Shown piece by piece: positions 30,183 through 42,030 of a stretch of 64,000 bases of DNA. How positions within the stretch are numbered: the first letter of the stretch is position 1; the number at the start of each line of letters is the position of its first letter. The notes beneath the pieces are model-generated. The model saw only the letters and a program-made list of their open reading frames with translations, was not told where the DNA came from and searched no databases. Made by a program: the position numbers and the translations under genes. Origin of the DNA: Rhizophagus irregularis. Its lineage: Eukaryota > Glomeromycota > Glomeromycetes > Glomerales > Glomeraceae. Location: positions 682,001 to 746,000 of the forward strand of contig NC_089455.1 in the NCBI RefSeq assembly GCF_026210795.1, in the 5' to 3' direction.

Positions 30183-32221
30183 TCAATCGTCCATTTCAAG
30201 ATAATCATCGTCAGAAAGTTGGTCAAAAGGTTGGCCAGAAGGTTGGTTGGAAGATTGGCCGGAAGGTTGTTGGTTGGAGGATTGATCGGAAGGTTGTTGG
30301 TTGGAGGATTAATCGGAAGGTTGTTGGTTGGAGGATTGATCAAAAGGTTGTTGGTTAGAGGATTGGTTGGAAGATTGGTTAGAAGGTTGGTTGGAAGATT
30401 GGTTGAAAGGTTGGTCAGTACTTGTTAATAAAACAGTCTCTTCCATTTCTTCCTCCCCTTCTCCAACGTCAGCATCATATCCATCATTAAAGGACTTTTC
30501 ACTTTCCGCAAATTTCATCAAGTCATACTGCTGGTCTTGACGCTGGTCCAGCTGCTGGGTGACTGCGATCTTTAACTTTCCTTTATATCTGGAACGAGTC
30601 CAATGCGGCGCCAACAAAGGCGCCGCCAGTTCATTATTACAAAAACAATTGCCCGTAACTTGCTCACGTAATTTTCTATTATTTGGTTGTTCAGTTCTTA
30701 ATCGGTCAATATATTCACGCAAAAATAATCGTAACTTAAAAAAATTAAAATAGTTGGTAAAATTAAAAATAGTTAGAAATAGTTAGAAATAGTTAGAAAT
30801 AGTTAGTAAATAAATTAAAAATAGGTAGAAATAGTTAGTAAAATTAAAAATAGTCAGAAATGGTAAAATTAAAAATAATAAAAGCAGGAAGAAATACTCA
30901 CTGTGTCAGATCTCCACTTAAGATCTTTGACAATAATATTGCTTCTCCCGTTTTCGCAATCAGTCTCGGATTCCTCGGGTGAATGGTAAGCGTTATTGTC
31001 AATTATTAATTGTAAGTCTTCGTCCTTAAATTTCTTGACTAATGAATTTTTCACCATCTGTAAATGTTTTATTAGTCTTCCCCTTTTTAATCTTTTCTGT
31101 ATTAGATAAGAAGTTAGTATTAAGCAAATATATACACTGTACAAAACTTTATTTACTCACGTCATGGCGTCTGGAATTGGAATGTTTTCTTTTTTCTTGC
31201 AGTTTTTTTCTTGACGATGACCGATTCTTTTTAAGGTGCTCTTCACGTTGATGACGATGAAGGGAGTGAATTATATCATATAAAATTTCGTTAGAAATAG
31301 GAAATATATTATTATTAATATTTTCCATTATACTAGGTATAATATCGTTAATAACGCGATTTCGCTGATTAGTGAATGTTTGACCCAAATCAATCCTTCT
31401 CCCTTCTGGTAATGCATCATACTTCCAAATAACTTCCTTCTATATAAAATCAACAATATCAGTTAATAAATATATATAAAATTAATTTGAGATATCCTTA
31501 TTTACCCTTAAAGCTTCTCTTAGATCTTTTGGCATATCACTTTTCGTCAAATAGAAGGGAGTATTTGAACTATTTGAGCTATAGGAGCTGTCCGAATCAC
31601 TTGAATCGTCTGAACTTGATTGGACTGGGGCTTTTCCCTTTGCTTTATCGCTGATGGCTTTTCTGGAATTTTTGTCGCCATCGTTAGTATTTTTTTTTGA
31701 CGGCCTTTTTAGTACCCCTGTATTTTTCATTAGTAGCGCTGGTTACAGCGCTTACATCTTCTTTTTCATTAGTGGCGCTGGTTACAGCGCTAGCGCTTTC
31801 ATCTTCTTTTTCATTAGTGGCGCTGGTTACAGCGCTTTCTTCACCTTTTTCACTAATACCGCTAGTTACAGCGGTGTCACTTTTTTCCATTTTAATTGTT
31901 ATATCCTCATCTGACGATATAAGAATTGGTTCTTGTTGAGAACCAGCCTGTGAAGAACCCCGTGAAGAAACAGCCTGTGAAGAAACAGCCTGTGAAGAAA
32001 CAGCCCGTGAAGAACCTGGCACCCCGTAGGGTTCATTATTTTGCTGTTCTTGTTGTCCTTGTATAATATTCGCAATTTTTTCAAAAAAATATTTGGCTTG
32101 TTGGGTAAAAGCTATTAATTTAGATAATCATTAGTTTTTAGTAATATCCTGATATCTGCTGTCCGCCGATCAACTTACCCAATAGCTCGTCTACTTTCTC
32201 TAAATCTTTCTTATTGGACAT
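30183..32221 (-). pseudogene. Member A of the YHSPE/WRS family, slightly broken
   Basis: Five exons on the minus strand: 32221-32179, 32111-31506, 31439-31161, 31096-30902 and 30734-30183. It starts MSNKKDLEKVDELL. Then come Ser/Ala repeats, a block repeating SAVTSATNEKED, and a Ser/Asp tract. The conserved core has MPKDLREALRVNK, KEVIWKYDALPEG, YHSPEESETD, DLKWRSDT, LRLFL and LAPHWT. A C-terminal Asn/Gln-rich repeat (SSNQQPSDQ units) ends LSDDDYLEMDD. Exon 3 is exactly 279 nt, the same as exon 4 of the intact member at 37794-39035. Breaks: a one-base shift in exon 2 near 31700 and TAA at 30309-30311, where neighbouring repeat units have CAA. The gene could still be made by a different splice, but a lesion is simpler. 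Function unknown; probably nuclear given basic and acidic low-complexity stretches (inference). Confidence 0.7.
30765..30862. repeat. Short tandem repeat in an intron
   Basis: Units of about 10 bp, AAATAGTTAG with variants, within the last intron of the minus-strand family gene. Confidence 0.75.
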
Positions 32222-32419
32222 ATTTAATTCAAATTTTTTAAATTTTTTTAAAAAACATAAAAATATCCACAGTATAGAAAGAAATCAGTATTTTTTTTCA
32301 GATCGATTATTTTCATTATTTTTAACAATTTTAACAATTTTCAATTGTTCTAACAATTAGCAATTAAATGATTAATAAATTTAATAAATTAAAATCTGAC
32401 AATTAATCATTAGACTAAT

Positions 32420-32675
32420 GATGTAATGATGTAATATTATACGCGAAATTTGCAGAAATTAAGCAACACCGGTATATGTTATATGTTATTTAAATAAGAT
32501 ATATCATTGACTTAACAACTTTTCTATAATTTATTATTTGACTGTAACGATGTAATGATGTAATATGATACGCAAAATTTGCAGAAATTAAGCAACACCG
32601 GTATATGTTATATGTTATTTAATAAGATATATCATTGACTTACAAACTTTTCTATTATTTATTATTTGACTTTAT
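32420..32675. repeat. Two-copy tandem duplication of about 128 bp
   Basis: Both copies contain GATGTAATGATGTAAT, GCAGAAATTAAGCAACACCG, GTATATGTTATATGTTATTT and AAGATATATCATTGACTTA in the same order with few differences. It lies upstream of the YHSPE/WRS member A start. Confidence 0.85.
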
Positions 32676-32705
32676 TATTTGACAAATATTATATCGAAAT
32701 AAGAC

Positions 32706-33125
32706 TTACTCGTATATTTCATGTATTTTAATTTTACCGTCTTCATCCTCCTCACCCTCCTCACTTCTGATATTATTTATTTTGACAGAGGATGCTAACA
32801 TCAGAGCACTGCTGAACGAATTCACTTCTTGATTATTTAATAAAGTTCCCATTTCTGAATTATTAAGTAGGGATAGTTGAGTTTCTAATATATCGATCTT
32901 TTGTTGTAGAAAATCATTTGCTTCTTTCTGCATACTCATGATTTCCGTTAACGCACGATTACAGTTTTCTAATTCTACAACCTTTTTCCGAGATTCTATA
33001 TCCCTGATCGTTGCATGATTCGACATTATTTGTAAAGAGTCATTTACTCGCGTTAAATTCTCATTCTTTCGTATCAGGTTTTGCCTAATGTATTTAAGGC
33101 TACTATGTTTATGCTTTCGGCCCAT
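32706..33125 (-). CDS. Small coiled-coil protein, unknown
   Basis: The frame starts MGRKHKHSSLKYI at 33125 and runs 139 residues to IHEIYE. An earlier in-frame ATG at 33155 exists but adds only a hydrophobic leader, so the basic start is preferred. Heptad-like spacing of Leu, Ile and Val from residue about 15 to 100 suggests a coiled coil; the C-terminus is acidic (EEGEEDEDG). The stop overlaps a good donor (GA|GTAAGTC), so a further exon is possible. It lies between two other minus-strand genes: family member A downstream and a Tnp2-like pseudogene upstream. No family recognised. Confidence 0.5.
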   Translation of the reverse strand: MGRKHKHSSLKYIRQNLIRKNENLTRVNDSLQIMSNHATIRDIESRKKVVELENCNRALTEIMSMQKEANDFLQQKIDILETQLSLLNNSEMGTLLNNQEVNSFSSALMLASSVKINNIRSEEGEEDEDGKIKIHEIYE

Positions 33126-33159
33126 TATAACCCCTAGAATTAAAATAAAAATCAATTTA

Positions 33160-34048
33160 TAACCTTTGACTATTTACAAAAAAATGAGATAAAAAAAAAA
33201 ATGCAGATATAAAAACCGAATATTGTGATATTCGTACGAAAGACCAATAACTATAAGAAAAAACCGGTATGAATATATAAGATAATTGTTAAGAATGTTT
33301 ATTATTATATTAAAGCAGAATCGGTTTATATAAAAGAAAATCGATAACCGTAAAAAAGAAACTGACTTGAATGTAATCTTTGTTTTCACCGACCTATTAA
33401 AATTGAAGGATATGCATTAAATTTTCAAGTAAATTTGTTCCATTTGATCATTATCGGTATACCTGTAATAAATTTTTGAAATTACAATCCACTTTCAAAA
33501 AAACTTTCAAACGTAAGAGATGAACGGCAGAAAGCTGATGAACTTATTTATCATGAGTTTTTTTATAATCGGCACGATTTTTATTGCTGCTTACAGACTA
33601 ATTACTCATGCATGATTACCTTATAAGAAAATCAATCAAATAAATTATATTGGAACTTTTTTATTGTAACTTTAATGCTGCAGTGGCGTATTGGTTAGGG
33701 AATGTAATACCTGGATTATATTTCTGAGTTCAGTACCTGCTGTATGCATTACTTTCCAGAATATTTGACCATGACCGTGAGTTCTCTGGACCGGTTGGCT
33801 TGGATGCCGTGAGTCCTTTGAACTGGCCCGAGTCTTGATATTCTGATCTTTTTTGTATATTAACAACAGTCGAAGGGTTATTTAACTATCATTTTAGTTA
33901 CTTGAATTGAAATAGTCGTGTAACTAATTAATTACTCAAAATAAAAATATAATACATCGTACACTTCCATTAAATGTTAAGTAAATCTGCATATTTAAAA
34001 TTTATATTTTCACCAAACAATAGAATTCTATTATACCAGTAAAAATTC
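33160..34048. other. Non-coding stretch with a possible tRNA-derived SINE head
   Basis: Mostly AT-rich. At about 33682-33745 the motifs TGGCGTATTGGTTAGG and GAGTTCAGTACC resemble polymerase III A and B boxes about 40 bp apart, and a weak anticodon-like stem can be drawn. The T-stem does not pair, so it is not an intact tRNA. A SINE fragment is possible but weak. Confidence 0.25.
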
Positions 34049-37000
34049 TCACAAATGAAACTGCCTATTTATTGGGATTACAGCATTATATGTGATAGGA
34101 TTCTTTTTGCCAATTACAAATTCACCAGATACAAAGCGACTATATAGGTAATGAATTGGAATTAAACAATCTCGCTCTATCTCATAAAATTCATTTTGCC
34201 AAAGTTCAATATTTGAGCTTTTTTCATCACCATCAATACTTGTATAAAATCGGGTTTTCTGGTTTGGCGCTAGTTTATACCATTTAACAAATACTAATCG
34301 ATGTGTTTTAAGTTCACCCGAAATTCTCACAGTATGTTCAAAATAATACTGTACCTGACCTGGAAATAAGTCGGTCGTTTCATTGTTTTGGATAAATTTT
34401 GCCAAAACATTCGCGTTTTTCAGGTATCGGGGTGCCATTGCCGATCCAAACACTTCTGCTGAGATCCTAACCCGCCCAAATTGATCAACCATATTTGGCA
34501 CAACTATTGCATCTCTTGAACTGGTTGATGTTGACTCAGCAATTGTTACAAATTGCAAGTCGTAAGCAATATTATAATATTCGGTTAGGATTTGATAAAT
34601 ATCATCAGGCAAGGCAACCCAATTTTTACATGGCGTAAGCATTTCTCCAGGAAATGGTTCGCTACCGACAATCGTTTCATCAACTTCTTGGAAGAATACC
34701 TTTCTAAATTGATACAGCTCAGTGTAATTAAAATTATCGTAAGCTGCCAAACTTCCGGAAGTTAATCGTGGTTGAATTAATTTTAAAGCTTCAACAAGCT
34801 TAACATTATTTGATTGAACGGATACAAGGTTATCAAGTCTCCAATTCCGCATTATAATTCGTAAAAGTTCAATTTCAATTTGACGATTACTATTGGGAAA
34901 AGAGCCTATTGATATATTATTTAATAAATTATTAGCAAGCTTAAACGATTAAACAGTTCACAAAATACCTACTGAGGATACCGTTCATTCTTTCAAAGGA
35001 AAAACACCAGAAAGAATATAATGGACCATAATCCTGGCAACAATCGGCAATATGAAGACACAAATGGAGGTTTGGGGTTATTCTTTCTGGACCATAATTT
35101 TCTTCAATTAACGTTGCAACTTTGAGCAAACGTTCGTGAGCTTCGTTCAATATGTCACAGTCAATAATTCGATAAACTAGCAGAGAACAAGCTCTAACGA
35201 AATTCCCTAAAATTTGTCGATCTGGTTCAGCGAGCAAATCCCACATCAACGGGATAGCATAAATTAGAACAAACGTTTTCTATTGGTCAGCCGTAAATCC
35301 GGAAAATCCTTCTCCAGTTGCGATTTTATTTGGAATACGCCCCAAATCCGCGGGTATTTGTATGTATTTTGCTCGCTTTTCCATTTTTCTAGATCTTGTT
35401 TCGTGATCTTGTTGCCATCGATCCATAATTTTTTAATTATCCAATGGGCTATTCCGAGGAACAAACAGTGCATTGAATCTATGACAAGGTACCTTATCGG
35501 ATTAAAATACGGCAATCGAAGCAGTTCAGACCATCTAACATGAATTGAACTCACATGACGTTTTCTTTCCTCCTCAGATTTACACAGTCTCCAAAGCTCA
35601 GCATTCCGTCGATGTTCATCCAAATCTCTTTCTACAAACCAGTCAACCATATCATCAAAGCCGCCAAAATTTGACTTATTTCCATTTCCATTTGAATTTG
35701 CAGTTTTATAACACCTATGGCAGCTCACTGATGCTGATATGTGACCGCAGAGCTTCCTCGCCGCAGGAATGTTATTCGAACAGCATATTAATGCCAATCG
35801 GATATTTTTTTCAGCGGCGGGAATCTCAATCCCATCCCAGAACTCTAATAACTCATCAACAATCGGAGCGAGATAATGGTTAATTTTGTGTAACTTAACC
35901 TCGCTTGGTCCTGGTAGACCAAGCGTCAACATATTTTCTTTTTTAAATCTAATTTCACGCGGTAGGTTACAAATAACCCCATAAATAGCCCCACAGCTGT
36001 ATACGGATGACTCGAAAGGCTGAAACCAATCGAGATTAATCATAATTCCCAAGTGGGAATCTGCAGTCTCCGGTGTAAAAAATGGGACGTCTGAAGTGTC
36101 TGGAAAAGTTTTCCAGATTTTACCGTCATAAATATCTGCTAACATACCATTATTTACATCCCGATTGGTCCATTTTCGTAGTTGTTGCTTGAATTCTGGT
36201 CTCTGGTACAAATTGTTTATCTGTATTTTCAAATTCGGCAATGGAAATAACAATTTGGAGCGTCTTTTATTTCCATTACCATGCGGTACTTGCACAGTTA
36301 ATTCCATTCCGCAAAATTTTTCCTTCGGTTTCATTGGAAATTCTATATGCGTACATTTAAATCCTTCATCCGCAACAACATCAGTTATATTATATAATGT
36401 ATTACAGCTCGGATATACTGCGTAAGTCATAGATTGGTTGTCGATTCATAATAACTTAGTCGCAGTGTATAAAGAAGACGGGAAATCTTTGAATCTCGTC
36501 TGATTAGCATCTATTAATACTTGATGAAAAAACTTTATTAAAGAATCTAGTGCAACATCCGGCAAGCAAAATCTTGCTTGATATTTGAATATCCATGTTA
36601 ATATCCAAGAATCCGCAATATTAACATTTGTATCGGGATATGCAAATTCTGAATCATTTTCGGGCGCAGCAAATTGTTCAACAGGATCGTCATCCAAATC
36701 CATATTGTCTTCTGGAGAAATGTCACCTTCATATTCATACTCATTAATCGGTTCATTGCTTTCCTTATTGGTTTCCGGTTCCTGAAACTGGTCTTGTCTA
36801 CGCCTTTTTTGAGGGACAAAACCGGCAAAATCTGATTCATAATTATTATTAAATGATGTTGACTCTTCTTGTCCGGTCATTTCTTTTGATCTTGATGATC
36901 TTTCTACGATCGGACTATGATAGACGGTATGTGCTGGCTTAATCCGATTGTTTCCGGGTAAAAAAGGGACAAATCCGGAAACGCTAGACGCTAAATGACG

Positions 37001-37099
37001 CTCTAAATCTAGATGTCTTTTTCTGGTTCTTTCATCAACATATTTGCCATTGCATTCCTTGCAATCACATGATACTTTATATCTAAGTTTTGTAGACAT
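34049..37099 (-). pseudogene. Tnp2/CACTA-like transposase, copy 1, broken
   Basis: Minus strand from MSTKLRYKVSCDCKECNGKY (37099), whose CDCKEC...H ligands suggest an N-terminal zinc finger. An acidic linker follows, then the Tnp2-type core: LDWFQPF, GVICNLPREIRF, LTLGLPGPSEVKLHKINHYL, PIVDELLEFWDG, CHRCYK, then RYLVIDSMHCLFLGIAHWI. The C-terminal part has WDLLAEPDRQILGNFVRACS, LHLCLHIADC and SFERMNG, as in the DUF4218-like region of plant CACTA transposases. After one intron (about 34968-34893) it continues NSNRQIEIELLRIIMRNW to ITYNAVIPINRQFHL. Breaks: TGA at 36446-36448, a frameshift in an A-run near 35400, and TAG at 35280-35282 where copy 2 has TGG. It lies head-to-head with the intact family gene at 37794. 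Confidence 0.82.
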
Positions 37100-37793
37100 G
37101 ATTATGTTTAGTAAGATCGAAGCGTTCAATGAAAAATTTGAGAATTTCTACGTATGTATCTTATAGCCTATTTATGAATGTCAAAATCGACGAATAAAGA
37201 GCTTTTAATATGTACAATTTCATATATTAGTCCGGTCTGAATAGACTATTATTGCTTAATGGCATGTGAAGATAGGAAATTGTACGGGGTATTAATGAAA
37301 AATTAATATTAATCGGGTTTTACTATAGCGAAACCAGAAAATTATCACGCGGTCCGTCCGTTTTGGTAATTCGCTCAAATGATTTAGTTGCAAAAATATC
37401 GGACTTGACCCTTCTGGTGACATCATCTTGACCCTTATTAAAATATATTATGCGGGTCAGCACCGCGTGGTGGGTTAAGAACGATACATTCGCGAATTAA
37501 TTATATTGCAGAGCGAAACGTTGTTCTTTTTTACCATATTATAAGTCTTTTTTTTTTGGTCTAAAATTTTCAGTTCTTTCAGTCCTTTATAGTAAGTAAA
37601 GTTATAAAATCTTGTCGTTGGATTTCTGCAATGACCGAAGTCAAAAGCCCGAAGGCTTCAGAGCCTCTACCAATGAAGGACTTCCATAATAGATAAAGAA
37701 CTGGACCTTTTTTATCTCCAGAGAACCTCGGAGGCTAACCGATACATAACTTTCTCTTATTTTTTCAACATAACTTTCAATAGAGTTTACAAA
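37100..37793. promoter_or_regulatory. Divergent intergenic region of the first Tnp2/partner pair
   Basis: These 694 bp separate the starts of the Tnp2-like pseudogene (minus) and the YHSPE/WRS family gene (plus), so they must hold both promoters. An imperfect inverted pair, TGTACAATTTC and GAAATTGTAC, lies at about 37211-37288. No clear TATA element was assigned. Confidence 0.4.
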
Positions 37794-39035
37794 ATGGGAA
37801 ACAAAAAGCTTCGTAAGGAAGAGTAAGTAACCCTTCGTGTCAGTTAACTTATCAAAAATTGAGATATATTTATAAATTTATACAAAAAGCAGCCCAGAAT
37901 CAGAAATCTTATACGAATCTAGTTCGGAATCAGAATCAAAATCAGAATCAGAACTAGGTACATTTAGTATGTCGTATAATTCTGCTTATTGTGTTCTAAA
38001 CATTCTGATTCACTGCTTAATGGTCAATATACAATTGATAGAATTAAACCCGGAAGGCACTCAAATTCTTGATTCTGATTCTAGACCAAGAGATGACAAG
38101 AAAAGAAAAAGGTCAAAAGAACGACGATACCAACATGTATCTGAAATGCCCAAAGATTTGAGAGAAGCATTAAGGGTAAACAAAACTTTCGCTGTATTTT
38201 TTATTTTTTATAAATTTACTGATAATAATATATTTTTAGAGAGATCTATTCTGGAATCAGGCAAGAATGCCTCAGGAAACTCAATTAGATATCGAAAAAA
38301 CGTTCGAGCTTCAAAAGGATCTTGTAGTTAAAACGATTGTGCCAAATTTAATGAAAACATTGGATCTTGACACCTACCCCATAGGGGAAGGTGTCATATA
38401 CGAGATGATCCATCAGCGGCACCGCCACAAAAGGGACAATCTTCAGGTCAAAAATAAATCAGAAAATGATATAAAGAAAGAAACAGGACAGAAACACCAA
38501 AATTTACGACGATCGGAGGTAAATATAAATGTTATATTTTACTAATCATCCTAATCATCATTATTTATTTACGAGTTTTTTATAAAATAGAAAAGAAAAA
38601 AAAGATCAAAGACGATCAACAATTTAAAAAAAATTAATGATCCGTTGATTGAAAAGTTCAGTAACGAAGAATTGCGGCCAATAATCACAGAAAACGGCTA
38701 TCATAGCCCAGAAATTTCAGAAAGCGAGGACGAGCGAAATATAATCATCGTGCGTAACCTGCGATGGCGCTCCAGTACTGTAAGTGAATTTATTGAAATG
38801 GGTTACATATAACTGGCATATGCTAATTCATTTTAAAACAAAGCTGCGCAGATTTTTGTACTATGTTGACAGTAATATAACAAAAGGCGACAAAAAGCGT
38901 GAACAGGTGTACAAGCCTAGTGAGTACGTTGAAGAAACGGCACCGAATAGCGCACCTAGTTGGACGAAATCAGGCTACGATGGGCCATTAAAAAATCCAA
39001 TTGCCAAGGCGATTAGTAAATTACAAAATAAATGA
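37794..39035 (+). CDS. Member B of the YHSPE/WRS family, intact
   Basis: Six exons splice in phase to 296 residues: 37794-37822, 37890-37957, 38042-38175, 38240-38518, 38591-38779 and 38844-39035. N-terminus MGNKKLRKEE, then a Ser/Glu tract, then MPKDLREALR closing exon 3. Exon 4 begins RDLFWNQARMP and holds IVPNLMKTLDLDTYPIGEGV and a His/Arg-rich patch. Exon 5 is basic, then NGYHSPEISESED and NLRWRSST. Exon 6 begins LRRFLYYVD and ends with APNSAPSWTKSGYDGPLK. No transmembrane or signal sequence. Basic plus acidic low-complexity parts suggest a nuclear DNA- or chromatin-associated protein (inference). Close relatives are the gene at 55164-56252 and the broken one at 30183-32221. No known domain recognised. 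Confidence 0.75.
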
Positions 39036-39957
39036 AATATGTCAGTAAATTTAATAAATATAAATAAATATATCAGTAAATTTAATAAATATATCAGTAA
39101 ATTTAATAAATATCAGTAAATTTAATAAATATATCAGTAAATATAATGCTTGAGTCAAACAGATTGAAAAGAAATTAAAGACTGAGACAACCTTTTTGGT
39201 TCAATTTTCACAATACCTAATTTTTTTATTTTATTTCATCAACTGACAATCATACCGATATACCGATATATCAAGCTAATCTAGCTGCGGATTACCAGCC
39301 AGATTATTTTTGACATTAATTTAGAAATCGACATATATACGCAAAGTTGTAAATTTCACGAGTTGGGCTAACTAATAAATCGGTATCCGTATTTTGCAAA
39401 TATATTGTTATAATACACAAATAGTCCAATTTGATTAGTGATCTGGATCATCGAAATTTAATCTGATTAGCCAGATCTCTGTTTGATTACGATAAATATG
39501 GAAATAAGCACATTTTGTTTACAACAAAACCTTTTTACCTATTTGTGAATTTTTCTTCTTTTTGCCGTTTGCCTATTTGCGAATTTTTCTTCTTTTGCCG
39601 TTTTGCCTATTTGCGAATTTTTCTTATACCATCTTACGAATGCGTTGCCTATTTTTTGTTTATTTTTGCTTATTATATCACCGTTTACTTTCTACGCCCA
39701 TAATATATGGTGTGAAATTATTGGACTCGTTCACTGACAATGGTTGACATACTGGTATGTCAGTTACTCAGCTGTACGAGTTTATAACAAATTAATAATA
39801 ACAAGCACTTTCACATTCAACAATTGTGAACGGGAATATTCCAATTTTATTCTGGAGACAGATACGGAAACTGTTATTTATCGCTAACCTTCACTATTTC
39901 CTTTTTGTAAAACAGGTTTCATTGAGTTGTGTTTCAAATATCCTCCTGTTTTTATAG
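39036..39957. other. Non-coding stretch with short tandem repeats
   Basis: Just after the stop codon, about five copies of ATATCAGTAAATTTAATAA occur (39040-39140). At 39540-39625 a unit CTATTTGCGAATTTTTCTTC is repeated three times. No gene is supported. Confidence 0.5.
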
Positions 39958-40593
39958 GTGCGAGAACATGCCGATTTTTTGATAAATTTAATACTTCTTT
40001 GCTCACACTCAATCGAAGTGAAATATAGAACGACAATGCATATTTCTTTCGATTTTCATTTTACTGAGTGTAACTTTAAAAATGGTAAGCGAATATTTGT
40101 ACTGATCTTCACTTCTAACGAAATAAACTTTATTCGTTTTCAGCGATCAGAAATGAAATGTATATATACCAATTTTGATAAACTTCATTTAAAAGCAAGC
40201 CTGACTGATACGTCTAATGGTATTATGGTAAGTAATAATAGGTATACTTTTTTTTTGATATAACATTCTAGTTATGTATTTTTTTTCATGCATATTTTTA
40301 CATATAGTACGCTGTGGTCTGGAACCACCCGAGATTTTTGACTACCTAGGGATGAAGTTGTAAGGTGCTTGTACCTGATAGGCTAGCCTCCTCTGATCTA
40401 GGGTCTCATTAATCGGGAGACGAGGTGGTTCCTAAGTACCTTCCACATCAAGGGCGGACTTTTTTGTAAAATCACACGTTGGGAATACTATCTCGTAACG
40501 GATACTTCAAAGACAAAAGGAGCGAAAAGCCTTCAGTTTGTTGTTAGCGGTGAAGATGTAGTGGTCGTGCCATTTAATGGTTGCGTTGATTGA
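39958..40593 (+). CDS. Possible small gene, 3' exons only
   Basis: Three exon-like segments can be joined on the plus strand. The first is 39958-40084, opening after a TTTTATAG acceptor and reading FDFHFTECNFKN. The second is 40151-40227, reading EMKCIYTNFDKLHLKASL and ending at a GTAAGT donor. The last is about 40468-40593, reading KITRWEYYLVTDTS then GAKSLQFVVSGEDVVVVP and ending at TGA. The 5' exon is not identified, and a 150-bp GC-richer unit (40308-40465) lies between the second and last segments, so splicing there is uncertain. The last exon recurs downstream in the tandem array. Function unknown. Confidence 0.35.
40308..40465 (+). repeat. 150-bp GC-richer unit, copy 1 (candidate SINE or ncRNA)
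   Basis: Starts TACGCTGTGGTCTGGAACCA and ends GGGCGGAC followed by a T-run. It is highly similar over its whole length to the reverse complement of 46540-46699. Shared blocks are TTTTTGACTACCTAGGGATG, GATAGGCTAGCCTCCTC, TCTCATTAATCGGGAGA and CTAAGTACCTTCCACATCAA. Its base composition is far from the AT-rich surroundings, and the terminal T-run suits polymerase III termination. No coding frame. Confidence 0.6.
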
Positions 40594-42030
40594 TTGATAT
40601 ACTCATATTTTGTAGGATTAGCTAATACATGAGATTTCTCGAAAATTGGAAATGAACACTGCCAATTTTCACCCTACCGACATATATTTTTAAATTCGTT
40701 TTCTGCAATCAGAAACGAAGTGTATCTACCGGTGTTGAAAAACTTTAAAGGTGAGTTCATTCCTAGCACAATTCGTTTAGATAATTAACGTGACGGTATC
40801 TTTAAATTGTTCCTACTTTCAGCAATCGGCAAACTCAATCTCTGATATCAGTAACTATGACCAGTTTTATGGTAGGCTAATGGAGTAAAATAGGTATGCT
40901 TTTTTTTGATATATAACATAGTTATGTGTATTTTTTCATGTATATCAAAAGGAGCGAAAAGCCTTCAGTTTGCTAGCGGTGAAGATGTAATAATGATTGT
41001 GCCATTTAATGGTTGCGTTGATTGATTGATTAACGTATGCCTTACTCATATTTTGTAGGATTAGCTAATACATGAGATTTCTCGAAAATCGGAAATGAAC
41101 ACTGCCAATTTTCACCCTACCGACATATATTTTTAAATTCATTTTCTTCAATCAGAAGCGAAGTGTAACTACCGGTTTTGACGAACTTTAAAGGTGAGTT
41201 CATTCCTAGCACAATTCGTTTAGATAATTAACGTGACAGTATCTTTAAATTGCTCCTACTTTCAGCAATTGGCAAACTCGATTTCTGATATCAGTAACTA
41301 TGACCAGTTTTATGGTGGGCTAATGGTACAAATAGGTATGCTTTTTTTTTTTATATATAACATAGTTATGTGTATTTTTTCATGTATATCAAAAGGAGCG
41401 AAAAGTCTACAGTTTGTTAGCGGTGAAGATGTAGTGGTCGTGCCATTTGATGGTTGCGTTGATTGATTGATTAACGTACACCTTACTACTCATATTTTGT
41501 AAGATTAGCTAATACGCGAGATTTCTTGAAAAATCAAAACCACTGCCGATTCTCACCCTACCGACATATTTTCTGCGATCAATAGCGAATTGTGTATTTA
41601 CTGATTTTGACGAACTTTATTAAAGGTGAGTTCATTCTTAGCACAATTCGTTTGAGATATTTAACGTGTCAATAATTAACGTTTCGGTCAGATCTAAATT
41701 GCTCCTACTTTCAGCAATTGGATAACTCGATTTCTGACGAAATGTAGAAGTACTGTGCCGAGGAGCGAAAATTAATTATTGCATTTGTCAGCGGTTCTTT
41801 ATTAAATAGTTGCTCATGTTGATTGATCGATTAATGTACGCCCTTATTCATATTCTAATTCGCAAGATTTCTCAAAAAATCAGAAATGAACCGTATTTTA
41901 TTTCATTTTTAGAAACGAATTTGTATATCTATCAATTTTGACGAATTTCATTCATTCGATGATTAACATGATGGTCTTTAAGCTGTTCCTACTTTCAGTA
42001 ATCGGAAAACTCGATTTCTGACGGACATTC
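40516..42030 (+). repeat. Tandem reiteration of a terminal exon and its flank (about 430-bp units)
   Basis: Units begin at about 40516, 40948, 41391 and 41760, each with AGGAGCGAAAA. The first three keep the GGTGAAGATGTA...GTGCCATTT exon core, whose frame SGEDVVVVPF ends in TGA. Between them recur GAGATTTCTCGAAAATC, CACCCTACCGACATAT, GGTGAGTTCATTCCTAGCAC and CTACTTTCAGCAAT. The fourth unit is degenerate. This looks like serial unequal duplication of the 3' end of the small gene at 39958-40593. Confidence 0.75.

Noticed and set aside
30219-30428. Plus-strand Arg/Leu/Val/Gly repeat protein
   Set aside because: Antisense of the Asn/Gln-rich repeat of the minus-strand family gene.
33682-33745. 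Possible tRNA gene
   Set aside because: A- and B-box-like motifs are present but the T-stem and full acceptor stem do not pair; at best a SINE fragment.
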